DNA of 64,000 nucleotides from Frigoribacterium sp. ACAM 257 (GTDB lineage: Bacteria; Actinomycetota; Actinomycetes; Actinomycetales; Microbacteriaceae), in the NCBI RefSeq assembly GCF_007954365.1, contig NZ_VOLO01000001.1, forward strand, positions 806,001 through 870,000. Reading direction: 5' to 3'. Numbering within the stretch: the first letter of the stretch is position 1; the number at the start of each line of letters is the position of its first letter. The position numbers and the translations under genes are program-made. Shown piece by piece: positions 17,295 through 25,836 of the stretch. The notes under the pieces were generated by a model. That model saw only the letters and a program-made list of their open reading frames with translations. It had not been told where the DNA came from and did not search any database.

Positions 17295-19039
17295 CCGCAG
17301 GACCGCTCGACCAGGGTGCACAGGCCGCCCAGCCCGTCCGCCACGCCGCCCACGACGTCCCGCGCGACGAGCGCGACGTGGCCGTCGGCATCACCGACCT
17401 CAGAGTCACGTTCGCGACCGACGGCGGCGACGTCGCGGCTGTCCGCGGCGTGACCCTCGACGTGCGCGCGGGGGAGGTGCTCGCGATCGTCGGGGAGTCG
17501 GGAAGCGGCAAGTCCGTGACGGCCAAGACGATCCTCCGCCTGCTGCCCGAGACGGCGGTCGCCGCCGGCGCCGTCGTGCTGTCGGGGAAGAACGTCCTCG
17601 AGATCGGCCGGGGCGCCGTGCGCGAGATGCGCGGCACCGAGGTCGCGATGGTCTTCCAGGAGCCCTCGACGGCTCTCAACCCCGTCTACACGGTGGGCTG
17701 GCAGATCGCGGAGGGCATCCGAGCCCACGGCAAGATCGGACGCAAGGAGGCGCGCTCCCGGGCCGTCGACATCCTGCGGAAGGTGGGCATCCCCGACCCC
17801 GAGACCCGCGTCGACTACTACCCGCACCAGTTCTCCGGCGGCCAGAAGCAGCGCGTGGTCATCGCCATGGCCCTGGTGCTGAACCCGTCGGTCATCGTCG
17901 CCGACGAGCCGACCACCGCGCTCGACGTGACGGTGCAGGCCGAGATCCTCGACCTGCTGCGCCGCTGCCGCGACGAGTTCGGCACGGCCATCGTGCTGAT
18001 CACCCACAACATGGGCGTCGTGGCCGACCTGGCCGACCGGGTGGCCGTGATGTACCAGGGCGAGGTCGTCGAGCAGGCGACCTCGGAGGCTCTGTTCGCC
18101 TCGCCGCAGGACGACTACACGAAGCGCCTCCTCGGCAGCGTGCCCGTGCTCGAGCCGCGCGGCGCCCAGGTGCAGGCCGGCGAGGCCGACCGCGACGTCG
18201 TCGTGCGCGCCACGGGCCTCGAGATCGAGTACCCGGGTCGTCTCGGCCGCGGCGGGTTCCGCGCCGTCAAGGGCGTCGACTTCTCCATCGCGAAGGGGGA
18301 GGTCCTCGGCCTCGTCGGCGAGAGCGGCTCGGGCAAGACCACCATCGGCCGCGCCATCGCCGGCCTGACCAAGGTGACCGGCGGGTCGCTCGAGGTGCTG
18401 GGCGTCGAGATGAACGGGGTGCACGAGCGCGAGTTCAAGCCGCTGCGCGCCGACATCGGGTTCGTCTTCCAGGACCCGGCGTCGAGCTTCAACCCGCTGC
18501 TGACCATCGCCGAGTGCGTGGCCGAGCCCCTCATCGTGCACGGCCGTGCGGGCGACGCGCGTGCCGCGCGGCCGCGCGTCGACGAGCTGATGGAGGCGGT
18601 GCAGCTGCCCAGGGCGTTCGGCGACCGCTACCCGCACGAGCTGAGCGGCGGCCAGCGTCAGCGCGCGAGCCTCGCGCGCTCCCTGGCGCTCGAGCCGAGC
18701 CTCCTGATCGCCGACGAGCCGACGAGCGCGCTCGACGTGTCCGTGCAGGCGCGGGTGCTCGAGCTGTTCCGCGAGCTGCAGGCCGACCTCGGCTTCGCGG
18801 CGCTGTTCATCAGCCACGACCTCGCCGTCGTGAACATGCTCGCCGACCGCATCGGCGTCCTGTACCACGGCGACCTCGTCGAGAGCGGCCCGAACGACCA
18901 GGTGCTCGGCGCGCCCGAGCACCCGTACACGCAGCGGCTGCTCGCCTCGCTGCCCGTGCCCGACCCGGCCGAGCAGGCGGCGCGACGGAGGCGGCTGGCC
19001 GAGCTCGACGCCCGCACGGCTGCGAGCGAGGTAGCGTGA
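17291..19039 (+). CDS. Fused dual-domain ABC ATPase (DppD-DppF type)
   Basis: 582-residue cytoplasmic protein with two complete ABC cassettes, the fused form of the usual DppD and DppF pair. First cassette: Walker A GESGSGKS, Q-loop VAMVFQEP, signature FSGGQKQR, Walker B VIVADEPT, H-loop ITHN. Second cassette: Walker A GESGSGKT, Q-loop FVFQDP, signature LSGGQRQR, Walker B LLIADEPT, H-loop ISHD. Each is followed by the oligopeptide C-terminal extension (HPYTQRLLASLPVPDP at the end). The first 45 residues are a variable tail. It should energise the two upstream permeases on its own, which makes the next ATPase gene surplus. Confidence 0.95.
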   Translation: MTAGPLDQGAQAAQPVRHAAHDVPRDERDVAVGITDLRVTFATDGGDVAAVRGVTLDVRAGEVLAIVGESGSGKSVTAKTILRLLPETAVAAGAVVLSGKNVLEIGRGAVREMRGTEVAMVFQEPSTALNPVYTVGWQIAEGIRAHGKIGRKEARSRAVDILRKVGIPDPETRVDYYPHQFSGGQKQRVVIAMALVLNPSVIVADEPTTALDVTVQAEILDLLRRCRDEFGTAIVLITHNMGVVADLADRVAVMYQGEVVEQATSEALFASPQDDYTKRLLGSVPVLEPRGAQVQAGEADRDVVVRATGLEIEYPGRLGRGGFRAVKGVDFSIAKGEVLGLVGESGSGKTTIGRAIAGLTKVTGGSLEVLGVEMNGVHEREFKPLRADIGFVFQDPASSFNPLLTIAECVAEPLIVHGRAGDARAARPRVDELMEAVQLPRAFGDRYPHELSGGQRQRASLARSLALEPSLLIADEPTSALDVSVQARVLELFRELQADLGFAALFISHDLAVVNMLADRIGVLYHGDLVESGPNDQVLGAPEHPYTQRLLASLPVPDPAEQAARRRRLAELDARTAASEVA

Positions 19040-19043
19040 CGCG

Positions 19044-19943
19044 GTGAGCTCCGCACTCGACCTCGACCTCGGCCGGCCCGTCACCACCGACGACCTGTCG
19101 CTGACCTATCCGGCCCGCGCCGGCCACCCGGCACTCCGGGCGGTCGACGGCGTCACGCTCGACGTCCGGCCCGGCGAGATCGTCGCGGTGCTGGGCGAGA
19201 GCGGCTCGGGCAAGTCGACCCTCGCCCTCGCCGTGGCCGGCCTCGTCGGCAAGGGGCGGCCGCCCGAGGGCCGACCGCAGATCAGCGGGGGAGCGGCGAG
19301 CGTGTTCGGCCTCGACCTGGCCCGCGCCTCCGCGCGCCGGCGCGATCGTCTCTCAGCGGTCCTCGGCTACCTCGCGCAGGACGACGGCGAGGCCCTCAGC
19401 CCCGACCTCACCGTCGGCGAGGCCATCGCCGAGCCGATCTACCTGAGGGACCGGCACTTCGACCGCCGTGAGGCCGGGCGCCTCGTGACGGCACTGGTCG
19501 ACGCGGTGCACCTCCCTCTCGGCACGATGCTCAAGCAGACCTGGGAGCTCAGCTCGGGACAGCGACAGAGGGTGGCGCTGGCCCGGTCCCTCGTGCTGGA
19601 GCCGCGCCTCCTCGTGGCGGACGAGCCGGCGCGCGGCGTGGACGTCCTCGTGCGGCAGGCCGTTCTCGACGTGATCAAGAACCTGCACGCCGACCGCCAG
19701 TTCTCGGCGATGGTCGTCACCTCGAGCGTGTCCGAGGCGCGGGCGATCACCGACCGCGTGGCCGTCATGCGAGGCGGTCGTCTGGTCGGGTTGGGCCAGA
19801 TCGACGAGGTGCTCCGTGACGGGGTCGACCCCTACGTCAAGGTGCTCTCGACGACGACGCCGATCGACGTGATCAGGCCCGACGAGCGCCGGCGCGACGA
19901 GCGTCGGCCCGACGAGCGACGGCCCGACGAGCGACGGTCGTGA
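19044..19943 (+). CDS. Diverged ABC-type ATPase, third cassette of the operon
   Basis: 299-residue single ABC cassette. Walker A is intact (GESGSGKS), the Q-loop is present (LGYLAQDDGE), the signature is the variant LSSGQRQR, and Walker B is LLVADEPARGVD. The H-loop histidine is missing: the expected position reads MVVTSSVSEA. The protein ends in a short repetitive tail made of DERRP units (15-bp DNA repeats at about 19877-19940). It is most similar in layout to peptide-transporter ATPases but clearly diverged; it might regulate the transporter or serve a different partner. Four bases from the previous stop; GTGA overlap with the next gene. Confidence 0.85.
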   Translation: MSSALDLDLGRPVTTDDLSLTYPARAGHPALRAVDGVTLDVRPGEIVAVLGESGSGKSTLALAVAGLVGKGRPPEGRPQISGGAASVFGLDLARASARRRDRLSAVLGYLAQDDGEALSPDLTVGEAIAEPIYLRDRHFDRREAGRLVTALVDAVHLPLGTMLKQTWELSSGQRQRVALARSLVLEPRLLVADEPARGVDVLVRQAVLDVIKNLHADRQFSAMVVTSSVSEARAITDRVAVMRGGRLVGLGQIDEVLRDGVDPYVKVLSTTTPIDVIRPDERRRDERRPDERRPDERRS

Positions 19944-20944
19944 CGGCAGGAGGCGCGCGCGGCCACCGGGCGGCGGCCGTCGAGGCGGCGGACCTGCCTC
20001 CGGAGCGCCGCCCTCGACCCGGCTCGGTCAGCATCGGGCCGCGCAGCTCGTCGGTCTTCGCCGACGCCGTGCAGGAGGCGGGCGGCGACCTCGTCCCGCT
20101 CGGCCCCGACACACGGGGCCTGATCTGGCTCTCGTACCGCGACGTCGCCGGTCTCGAGGCTGCCCTCGCCGCGCACCCCGGCATCCAGTGGGTACAGCTG
20201 CCCTGGGCCGGCGTGGACGCCTTCGCGGGCGTGCTCGCGGCGCATCGCGACCGGGCCCTCCCGCTCTGGACGAGCGCGAAGGGCGCCTACGCCGAGCCGG
20301 TCGCCGAGCACGCGCTGGTGCTGCTGCTCTCGCTGCTGCGGGTCGTTCCCTCCCGGGTCCTGGCGTCGTCGTGGCAGACCGAGCAGCGGGGCATCTCGCT
20401 CTACGGTCGGCACGTCGTCATCGTCGGGGCCGGGGGGATAGCCCGTGAGCTGGTGCGTCTCCTGGCGCCCTTCGAGGTACGGGTCACGATCGTGCGACGC
20501 ACCGCCGAGCCCGTCGAGGGCGTGGACCGGACCGTGTCCGTCGACCTGCTCGACGAGGTGCTGCCCACCGCCGACGTGGTCGTCGTGGCGGCGGCCGCGA
20601 CCCCGGGCACCGCCCGGCTCCTCGACGCTCGCCGGCTGGCCCTGCTCCCGTCCCGTGCCGTGTTCGTCAACGTGGCCCGGGGGAGCCTCGTCGACACCGA
20701 CGCCCTCGTCGCCGCCGTGCGTGCGGACCGGCTCTGGGGCGTCGGCCTGGACGTCACCGACCCCGAGCCCCTGCCGGACGGGCACCCGCTCTGGGGCGAT
20801 CCCCGGGTGATCGTGACGCCGCACCAGGCGGACACTCCCGAGATGACGGCGCCGCTCCTCGCCGGTCGCATCCGCCACAACGTCAGGGCCCTGGCCGGCG
20901 ACGGGAACTTCGTCGGCGTCGTGGACACGATCGCGGGCTACTGA
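19940..20944 (+). CDS. D-2-hydroxyacid dehydrogenase family protein
   Basis: 334-residue NAD(P)-dependent dehydrogenase. The Rossmann fold starts at GRHVVIVGAGGIARELVRLL (GxGGIA, about 156-175). The catalytic trio is visible: Arg in VFVNVARGSLVDTDAL, Glu in DVTDPEPLPDGHPLW, and His in VIVTPHQADTPEM. The N-terminal half forms the substrate domain (WVQLPWAGVDAFAGVL, WTSAKGAYAEPVAEHALVLLL). GTG at 19940 overlaps the ATPase stop; the first ~25 residues look extra, so a start a little further in is possible. Its place at the end of a transporter operon suggests that it acts on the imported compound or a breakdown product of it; that is inference. Confidence 0.88.
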   Translation: MTAGGARGHRAAAVEAADLPPERRPRPGSVSIGPRSSSVFADAVQEAGGDLVPLGPDTRGLIWLSYRDVAGLEAALAAHPGIQWVQLPWAGVDAFAGVLAAHRDRALPLWTSAKGAYAEPVAEHALVLLLSLLRVVPSRVLASSWQTEQRGISLYGRHVVIVGAGGIARELVRLLAPFEVRVTIVRRTAEPVEGVDRTVSVDLLDEVLPTADVVVVAAAATPGTARLLDARRLALLPSRAVFVNVARGSLVDTDALVAAVRADRLWGVGLDVTDPEPLPDGHPLWGDPRVIVTPHQADTPEMTAPLLAGRIRHNVRALAGDGNFVGVVDTIAGY

Positions 20945-21017
20945 GCCGCCGGGCTCGTCGGGCCCGCCGCGACCGATCGCCGAGGAGGTGCGCGACGCGC
21001 CCGGCGGTCACCTCGTG

Positions 21018-21047
21018 TTCAGAGACGGCCGCGACATGCGCTAGAGT
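21018..21047 (+). promoter_or_regulatory. Promoter of tRNA-Asn
   Basis: TTCAGA (21018-21023) and TAGAGT (21042-21047), 18-bp spacer, 41 bp before the mature tRNA. TAGAGT fits the actinobacterial TANNNT -10 element. Confidence 0.55.
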
Positions 21048-21088
21048 TGTGTCCGCTGTCAGGGACTCCGGTCCTGGGCAGCTGCCAT

Positions 21089-21161
21089 TCCTCGATAGCT
21101 CAATTGGCAGAGCAGCCGGCTGTTAACCGGCAGGTTGTTGGTTCGAGTCCAACTCGGGGAG
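21089..21161 (+). tRNA. tRNA-Asn (GTT)
   Basis: 73-nt cloverleaf. Acceptor TCCTCGA pairs with TCGGGGA (one T-G pair), followed by discriminator G. D-arm TAGCTCAATTGGCAGAGCA; the anticodon loop is CTGTTAA with anticodon GTT; T-arm TTGGTTCGAGTCCAA. No encoded CCA. Followed at once by a terminator. Confidence 0.97.
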
Positions 21162-21163
21162 CG

Positions 21164-21195
21164 AAGGCCCAGCGGCTCCACCCGCTGGGCCTTTT
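21164..21195. terminator. Rho-independent terminator after tRNA-Asn
   Basis: 12-bp perfect stem AAGGCCCAGCGG and CCGCTGGGCCTT around a 6-nt loop, ending in TTTT. The A-rich foot on the other strand means it can also serve the convergent def gene. Confidence 0.9.
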
Positions 21196-21218
21196 CTCGT
21201 CTCTGCGCCGGACGAGCC

Positions 21219-21785
21219 TCAGTCGTCGAGGTGGTCGACGCCCGGCAACCAGGTCTTGCCCGGCACGCCCCACCCCGACTTCTTGACGCTCTTCGCGGCG
21301 GCCTTGTGCAGGGGGTGCTCGAGGCGGTCCGCGTAGAGGATGCCGTCCAGGTGGTCGTACTCGTGCTGGAAGATGCGGGCGAGCCAGCCGTGGGCCTCGA
21401 TCTCGTACTCGACGCCGTCGAGGTCCGTCGCGCGGAGCAGCACGCTCTCGGCCCGGCGCAGCGGGAACCGCTCGCCCGGGATCGACAGGCACCCCTCCGA
21501 CTCGTCCTCCTCGTCGAGGGGCTCGATGTCGAGCGGGCTCTGCCAGAGGGTCGGGTTGACGGCGACGCCGCGCCAGGACTCGCCGTCGTCGTCGACCCAG
21601 GAGTACACGAAGAGACGGAGCCCGACGCCGACCTGCGGGCCGGCGAGGCCCACGCCGGGCGCGGCGTCCATCGTCTCGAACATGTCGGCGACGAGCGTCC
21701 GCAGATCGTCGTCGACGGCCTGCACCTCGGCGGCTCGGGCGTGGAGGACGGGTTCTCCCGTGATGGTGATCGGTCGTACGGCCAT
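21219..21785 (-). CDS. def: Peptide deformylase
   Basis: 188-residue metalloenzyme that removes the N-formyl group from new proteins. Motif 1 is GVGLAGPQ (about 44-51) where most family members have GxGLAAPQ; motif 2 is EGCLS with metal ligand Cys99; motif 3 is QHEYDHLDG with ligands His141 and His145 and catalytic Glu142. Length is normal for the actinobacterial form with the extended C terminus. It starts at ATG 21785, 40 bp from the divergent transporter gene. Confidence 0.95.
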   Translation of the reverse strand: MAVRPITITGEPVLHARAAEVQAVDDDLRTLVADMFETMDAAPGVGLAGPQVGVGLRLFVYSWVDDDGESWRGVAVNPTLWQSPLDIEPLDEEDESEGCLSIPGERFPLRRAESVLLRATDLDGVEYEIEAHGWLARIFQHEYDHLDGILYADRLEHPLHKAAAKSVKKSGWGVPGKTWLPGVDHLDD

Positions 21786-21825
21786 TCGCCCAGACTATCC
21801 AGCGCGCTGCCGCTACCGTGTCACC

Positions 21826-22746
21826 GTGAGCGCTGACCTCGGGGACCTGACCGCCCAGGTGTCGCTGACCCCCTACCAGGCCCTCGGCATCCCCATCGCC
21901 CTCGTCGGCGCCGTGTTCCTCTCCATCGGGGCGCAGCTGCAGAGCCGTGGAGTCGAGAAGGTCGAGCGGCGCCTCGGGGCGGCGCAGAGCGGCATGAGCG
22001 TGCGCCAGGTCGCGGCGCTGGTCGGCAGGCCGTCCTGGGTGGCCGGCACGCTCCTCCTCGGTCTCGCCGTCGTCTTCCAGCTGACCAGCCTCAACATCGC
22101 CCCCCTGCTGGTCGTTCAGCCGCTCGGTGCCGTGGCACTCGTCGTCACCGCGGTCGTCAACGCCCGGGTCACGAAGCAGCGTCTGAGCGCGAAGGTGAAG
22201 CGGTCGATCGCGCTCTGCGTGGGCGGCATCGGGCTCTTCGCGACCGTGGCCGCGTTCGCCGCGACCGAGACGCCGATCACGACCCGGCAGCTCGTCACCG
22301 TGCTCGTGCTGCTGCTCGTCGTGGGGGCCGTGCTGGCAGCCGCCTTCGTCGTGCTGCGGCACCGCCGGAACGTCCTCTTCTACGTCATCGGCGCGGGTGT
22401 CCTCTACGGGTTCGTCGCGACCCTCGCCAAGGTCGTGCTGAACCGCATCACGTCCGGCACCTTCGACTGGCTCGAGGTCGTCTGCATCGTCATGCTGGTC
22501 GCGGCGGCCGTGCTCGGGGGCTACTTCGTGCAGAACGCGTACTCCTCGGGGTCGCCCGACCTGGTGATCGCTGGCCTGACCGTCGTCGACCCCATCATCG
22601 CCGTGACGATCGGCATCGTCGTGCTCGGCGAGGCCGCGACGGCGCCGCCGATCGCCGCGGTGCTCTTCCTCGTCGCGGGGGCCGTCGCGGTCGCCGGCGT
22701 CTTCCAGCTCGCCAAGCACCAGCCGCAGAAGAAGAGGGTCAGCTGA
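21826..22746 (+). CDS. DMT-type multispanning membrane transporter
   Basis: 306-residue integral membrane protein with about nine or ten predicted helices (ALGIPIALVGAVFLSIGAQL at the start, AGAVAVAGVFQLA at the end). The pattern of paired helices and the repeated motif at LLVVQPLGAVALVVTAVVNA and VVDPIIAVTIGIVVLGEA, each of the form xxPxxAxxxxxxxxGE, is that of drug/metabolite (EamA/NIPA-like) transporters. Start GTG 21826; TACCGT at 21815-21820, five bases upstream, is a plausible -10 for a leaderless message. Substrate unknown. The glycosyltransferase follows after 105 bp. Confidence 0.8.
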   Translation: MSADLGDLTAQVSLTPYQALGIPIALVGAVFLSIGAQLQSRGVEKVERRLGAAQSGMSVRQVAALVGRPSWVAGTLLLGLAVVFQLTSLNIAPLLVVQPLGAVALVVTAVVNARVTKQRLSAKVKRSIALCVGGIGLFATVAAFAATETPITTRQLVTVLVLLLVVGAVLAAAFVVLRHRRNVLFYVIGAGVLYGFVATLAKVVLNRITSGTFDWLEVVCIVMLVAAAVLGGYFVQNAYSSGSPDLVIAGLTVVDPIIAVTIGIVVLGEAATAPPIAAVLFLVAGAVAVAGVFQLAKHQPQKKRVS

Positions 22747-22851
22747 GCTACCGTGGTCGACGCGGGTCCGCGGGAGCCCTGTCGTCCGGCCCGCTGTCGC
22801 CCCACCTCCCGCACCCGGGCCCGACCATCCCTCACGACAAGGACTGACCAC

Positions 22852-24093
22852 GTGACCGACGCCGACGGACCGACCGATCCGAGCGACACCGCAGCCTGGG
22901 CCGACGCGCCGAGGCTGACCGTGCTGATCGCCGCCGACACGTTCCCGCCCGACGTCAACGGGGCCGCGAACTTCGCCGAGCGGCTCGCCGTCGGCATGGC
23001 GGCCCGGGGCCACGACGTGCACGTCCTCGCCCCCGCGGCCAGCCGGAAGCACGGCACGTTCCTCGAGCAGCACGCCGGCGTGACGCTGACGGTGCACCGG
23101 CTCTACTCCACCCGGTGGCCCCTGCACGACTGGCTGCGCTTCGCGACGCCGTGGCGGGCCGAGGCGAACGCCGAGCGGGTGATCCGTCAGATCCAGCCCG
23201 ACGTCGTGCACATCCAGTCGCACATCGTGATCGGCCGCGCGGTGGTCCGCGTGGCGAACCGCCTCGGCATCAGGGCCGTGGCGACCAACCACTTCATGCC
23301 CGAGAACCTGCTCGAGCACACGGGGCTGCCCCACGCGCTCCGTGCGACCGCCGTGAAGCTCGCCTGGGCCGACGCGAGCCGCACCTACCACCGCGTCGAG
23401 TCGATGACCACGCCGACCGACAAGGCGGCCCGGTTCCTCGAGAAGGCCATCGACGTCGAGGGCGTCCTCGCGGTGTCGTGCGGCATCCAGGCGTCCGACT
23501 ACACGGCTCGTGAGGACCGGCCAGAGGGCAACCGGGTCGTCTTCGTCGGGCGGGTCACGGCCGAGAAGCAGATCGACGTGCTGCTGCGGGCCATGACCCT
23601 GGTCGACCCGGCGCTCGACAGCACGCTCACGATCGTCGGCGGCGGCGACCTCCTGCGCCAGCTCCAGCAGCTCAGCGTCGACCTCGGCCTCGCCGGACGA
23701 GTGACCTTCGCGGGGTACCTGTCGGACGCCGAGCTGCGTCGCACCCTCGCCGACGCGACCGTCTTCGCCATGCCGTCGATCGCCGAGCTGCAGAGCATCG
23801 CGAGCCTCGAGGCGATGGCCTCGGGCCTGCCGATCGTCGTCGCCGACGCCATGGCCCTGCCGCACCTCGTCGACGACGGCCGCAACGGGTGGCTGTTCCG
23901 TCCCGGCGACAGCGCCGACCTGGCGGAGAAGCTCACCCGGGTGCTCACGGCGTCGGACGACGAGTACCTCGCGATGCGACGCGCCAGCCTGCGGATGATC
24001 GAGGGGCACGACATCGAGCGCACGCTCAACGTCTTCGAGGGCCTGTATCGTGGGCAGCCGGTGGCTCCCACCACCGACGTCGTCTCGTCCTGA
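22852..24093 (+). CDS. Family 4 glycosyltransferase
   Basis: 413-residue GT-B enzyme, retaining, cytoplasmic face. The N-terminal acceptor domain begins RLTVLIAADTFPPDVNGAAN, the standard actinobacterial GT4 start. The C-terminal nucleotide-sugar domain has VVFVGRVTAEKQIDVLL, LTIVGGGDL and the donor-binding E-x7-E in IAELQSIASLEAMASGLPIV. The family includes mannosyl- and glucosyltransferases that make glycolipids such as phosphatidylinositol mannosides or glycosyl diacylglycerol; the acceptor cannot be told here. GTG start at 22852 with AAGGA upstream. Confidence 0.9.
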   Translation: MTDADGPTDPSDTAAWADAPRLTVLIAADTFPPDVNGAANFAERLAVGMAARGHDVHVLAPAASRKHGTFLEQHAGVTLTVHRLYSTRWPLHDWLRFATPWRAEANAERVIRQIQPDVVHIQSHIVIGRAVVRVANRLGIRAVATNHFMPENLLEHTGLPHALRATAVKLAWADASRTYHRVESMTTPTDKAARFLEKAIDVEGVLAVSCGIQASDYTAREDRPEGNRVVFVGRVTAEKQIDVLLRAMTLVDPALDSTLTIVGGGDLLRQLQQLSVDLGLAGRVTFAGYLSDAELRRTLADATVFAMPSIAELQSIASLEAMASGLPIVVADAMALPHLVDDGRNGWLFRPGDSADLAEKLTRVLTASDDEYLAMRRASLRMIEGHDIERTLNVFEGLYRGQPVAPTTDVVSS

Positions 24094-24127
24094 CCTCGCC
24101 CGCGGGTGCTGGTCGCGCAGTCGACAC

Positions 24128-24201
24128 GGGGCGGTAGCTCAGCCGGTTAGAGCAGTCGACTCATAATCGATCGGTCACGGGTTCAAGTCCCGTCCGCCCT
24201 A
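24128..24201 (+). tRNA. tRNA-Met (CAT), elongator type
   Basis: 74-nt cloverleaf. Acceptor GGGGCGG with CCGCCCT, which leaves a G1-T72 pair, discriminator A; D-arm TAGCTCAGCCGGTTAGAGCA; anticodon CAT at 24162-24164 in loop CTCATAA; T-arm ACGGGTTCAAGTCCCGT. It lacks the three G-C pairs of the initiator anticodon stem, so it is an elongator or possibly the lysidine-modified tRNA-Ile2. G1-U72 with A73 is usual for actinobacterial elongator tRNA-Met. Confidence 0.9.
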
Positions 24202-24204
24202 CTG

Positions 24205-24226
24205 CCGTGGCTGTGCCGTGCCACGG
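24205..24226 (+). terminator. Hairpin after tRNA-Met
   Basis: 7-bp stem CCGTGGC and GCCACGG around an 8-nt loop, three bases after the tRNA, with no T tract. Plausible tRNA terminator. Confidence 0.5.
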
Positions 24227-24277
24227 GGCGCGCTCGCCTCCCAGCGGCACGCCTCGCTCGTCTGGCAGCATGGCCCG

Positions 24278-24607
24278 ATGTTCTTCAGCAAGAGCGCCGG
24301 CCCCGACCACGGGGACGAGTCCCTCGAGTCCGTCGGCGCCGAGCCGCGCATGGGCGTAGGGGCGCAGGTCTACGTGCTCGACTCCGACGACGATCCGACG
24401 TCGCCGTGGCCCTTCGGCCCGACGGGCGTGGTCATGCGTGCAGGTGGCTCGGCGTGGCAGGGCGTGTCCGCGATCGGCGGCTCGGCGCGGACGTGGTGGG
24501 TCGAGTTCGACTCGCCCCAGCTCGACCGTGACGGCGACGGGCCGGTGCAGAGCGCGCAGGTCGCCGAGCGCTTCCTCCGCCTCGCGCCTCCGATCGCACC
24601 CCGCTGA
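24278..24607 (+). CDS. Hypothetical protein
   Basis: 109-residue soluble protein. After a hydrophilic acidic start it has MGVGAQVYVLDSDDDPTSPW and GPTGVVMRAGG, then ARTWWVEFDSPQLDRDGDGP and VQSAQVAERFLRLAPP. The conserved-looking middle suggests a small beta barrel (SH3-like or KOW-like pattern of G-hydrophobic-V). I do not recognise the family. CAGCAT six bases before the ATG could be a -10 element for a leaderless message. Located between tRNA-Met and the LLM monooxygenase gene. Confidence 0.7.
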   Translation: MFFSKSAGPDHGDESLESVGAEPRMGVGAQVYVLDSDDDPTSPWPFGPTGVVMRAGGSAWQGVSAIGGSARTWWVEFDSPQLDRDGDGPVQSAQVAERFLRLAPPIAPR

Positions 24608-24651
24608 CGCGGGCGGGAATACTCACACCCGACCTGTCGTTCACCCATTTA

Positions 24652-24665
24652 CATGCAGACGCATG
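24652..24665. promoter_or_regulatory. Inverted repeat upstream of the LLM monooxygenase
   Basis: CATGC-agac-GCATG in an AT-richer patch 21 bp before the ATG and just upstream of the ribosome site GAGGTGA. It resembles MarR-type operators. Regulation by redox or aromatic compounds would fit the gene pair, but this is inference. Confidence 0.4.
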
Positions 24666-24686
24666 AACTAGATCTGAGGTGAGACC

Positions 24687-25826
24687 ATGCAGTTCGGAGT
24701 CTTCTCCGTCGGCGACATCACGGCCGACCCGACCACCGGCAGGGTGCCGACCGAGCACGAGCGCATCAAGGCGATGGTGACCATCGCCCAGAAGGTCGAG
24801 GAGGTGGGCCTCGACGTCTTCGCCGCCGGCGAGCACCACAACCCGCCGTTCGTGAACTCCAGCCCGACGACCCTGCTCGCCACGATCGCCGCGACGACCG
24901 AGCGCATCCAGCTCAGCACGGCGACGACGCTCATCACGACGAACGACCCGGTGAAGATCGCCGAGGACTTCGCGATGCTGCAGCACCTCGCCGACGGCCG
25001 GGTCGACCTGACCCTCGGCCGCGGCAACACCGGCCCGGTCTACCCCTGGTTCGGCAAGGACATCCGCCAGGGGATCAACCTGGCCATCGAGAACTACGCC
25101 CTGCTGCGGCGCCTCTGGACCGAGGACGTCGTCGACTGGAAGGGCCACTTCCGCACGCCGCTCCAGGGCTTCACCGCGACGCCCCGTCCGCTCGACGGCG
25201 TGGCGCCGTTCGTCTGGCACGGCTCGATCCGCAGCCCCGAGATCGCTGAGCAGGCCGCCTACTACGGCGACGGCTTCTTCGCCAACCACATCTTCTGGCC
25301 GGCATCGCACACGAAGCAGATGGTCGAGCTCTACCGCAGCCGCTTCGAGCACCACGGCCACGGCCGCGCCGACCAGGCGATCGTCGGTCTCGGCGGGCAG
25401 GTCTTCATGGCCAAGAACTCGCAGGACGCGAAGCGCGCCTTCCGCCCCTACTTCGACGAGGCCCCCGTCTACGGCCACGGTCCGAGCATGCAGGACTTCA
25501 CGAGCCAGACGCCGCTCACCGTCGGCAGCCCGCAGGAGGTCATCGACCGCACGCTCGGCTTCCGCGAGTACGTCGGCGACTACCAGCGCCAGCTCTTCCT
25601 CATCGATCACGCGGGCCTGCCCCTGCAGACCGTCCTCGAGCAGCTCGACATCCTCGGCGAGGAGGTCGTGCCCGTGCTCCGCCGCGAGTTCGCGTCCCGT
25701 CGTGCCGCGGGCGTCCCCGACGCGCCGACGCACGCCTCCCTCGTGGCCGCGGCCGCCGCCTCCGCCGCGACCTCGTCCGTCACGTCCTCGGCCACGGCCG
25801 ACGCCGCGTCTGTCCCGAGCCTGTAG
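24687..25826 (+). CDS. LLM class flavin-dependent monooxygenase, CE1758-like
   Basis: 379-residue luciferase-like TIM-barrel monooxygenase that uses reduced FMN and oxygen. Start MQFGVFSVGDI, then AAGEHHNPPFVNSSPTTLLA, TTLITTNDPVKIAEDFAMLQ, and the ADGRVDLTLGRGNT phosphate-binding region, all diagnostic for the LLM family. A Ser/Ala-rich tail of about 35 residues follows the domain. It is translated from ATG with GAGGTGA upstream and sits 10 bp before a dedicated FMN reductase gene. Such pairs occur across Corynebacteriales and Microbacteriaceae; the substrate is unknown. Confidence 0.9.
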   Translation: MQFGVFSVGDITADPTTGRVPTEHERIKAMVTIAQKVEEVGLDVFAAGEHHNPPFVNSSPTTLLATIAATTERIQLSTATTLITTNDPVKIAEDFAMLQHLADGRVDLTLGRGNTGPVYPWFGKDIRQGINLAIENYALLRRLWTEDVVDWKGHFRTPLQGFTATPRPLDGVAPFVWHGSIRSPEIAEQAAYYGDGFFANHIFWPASHTKQMVELYRSRFEHHGHGRADQAIVGLGGQVFMAKNSQDAKRAFRPYFDEAPVYGHGPSMQDFTSQTPLTVGSPQEVIDRTLGFREYVGDYQRQLFLIDHAGLPLQTVLEQLDILGEEVVPVLRREFASRRAAGVPDAPTHASLVAAAAASAATSSVTSSATADAASVPSL

Positions 25827-25836
25827 GAGGCGCCCC

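Noticed and set aside
24128-24201. Initiator tRNA-fMet
   Set aside because: The CAT anticodon fits, but there are no three consecutive G-C pairs in the anticodon stem and no C1-A72 mismatch; G1-U72 with A73 fits the elongator.
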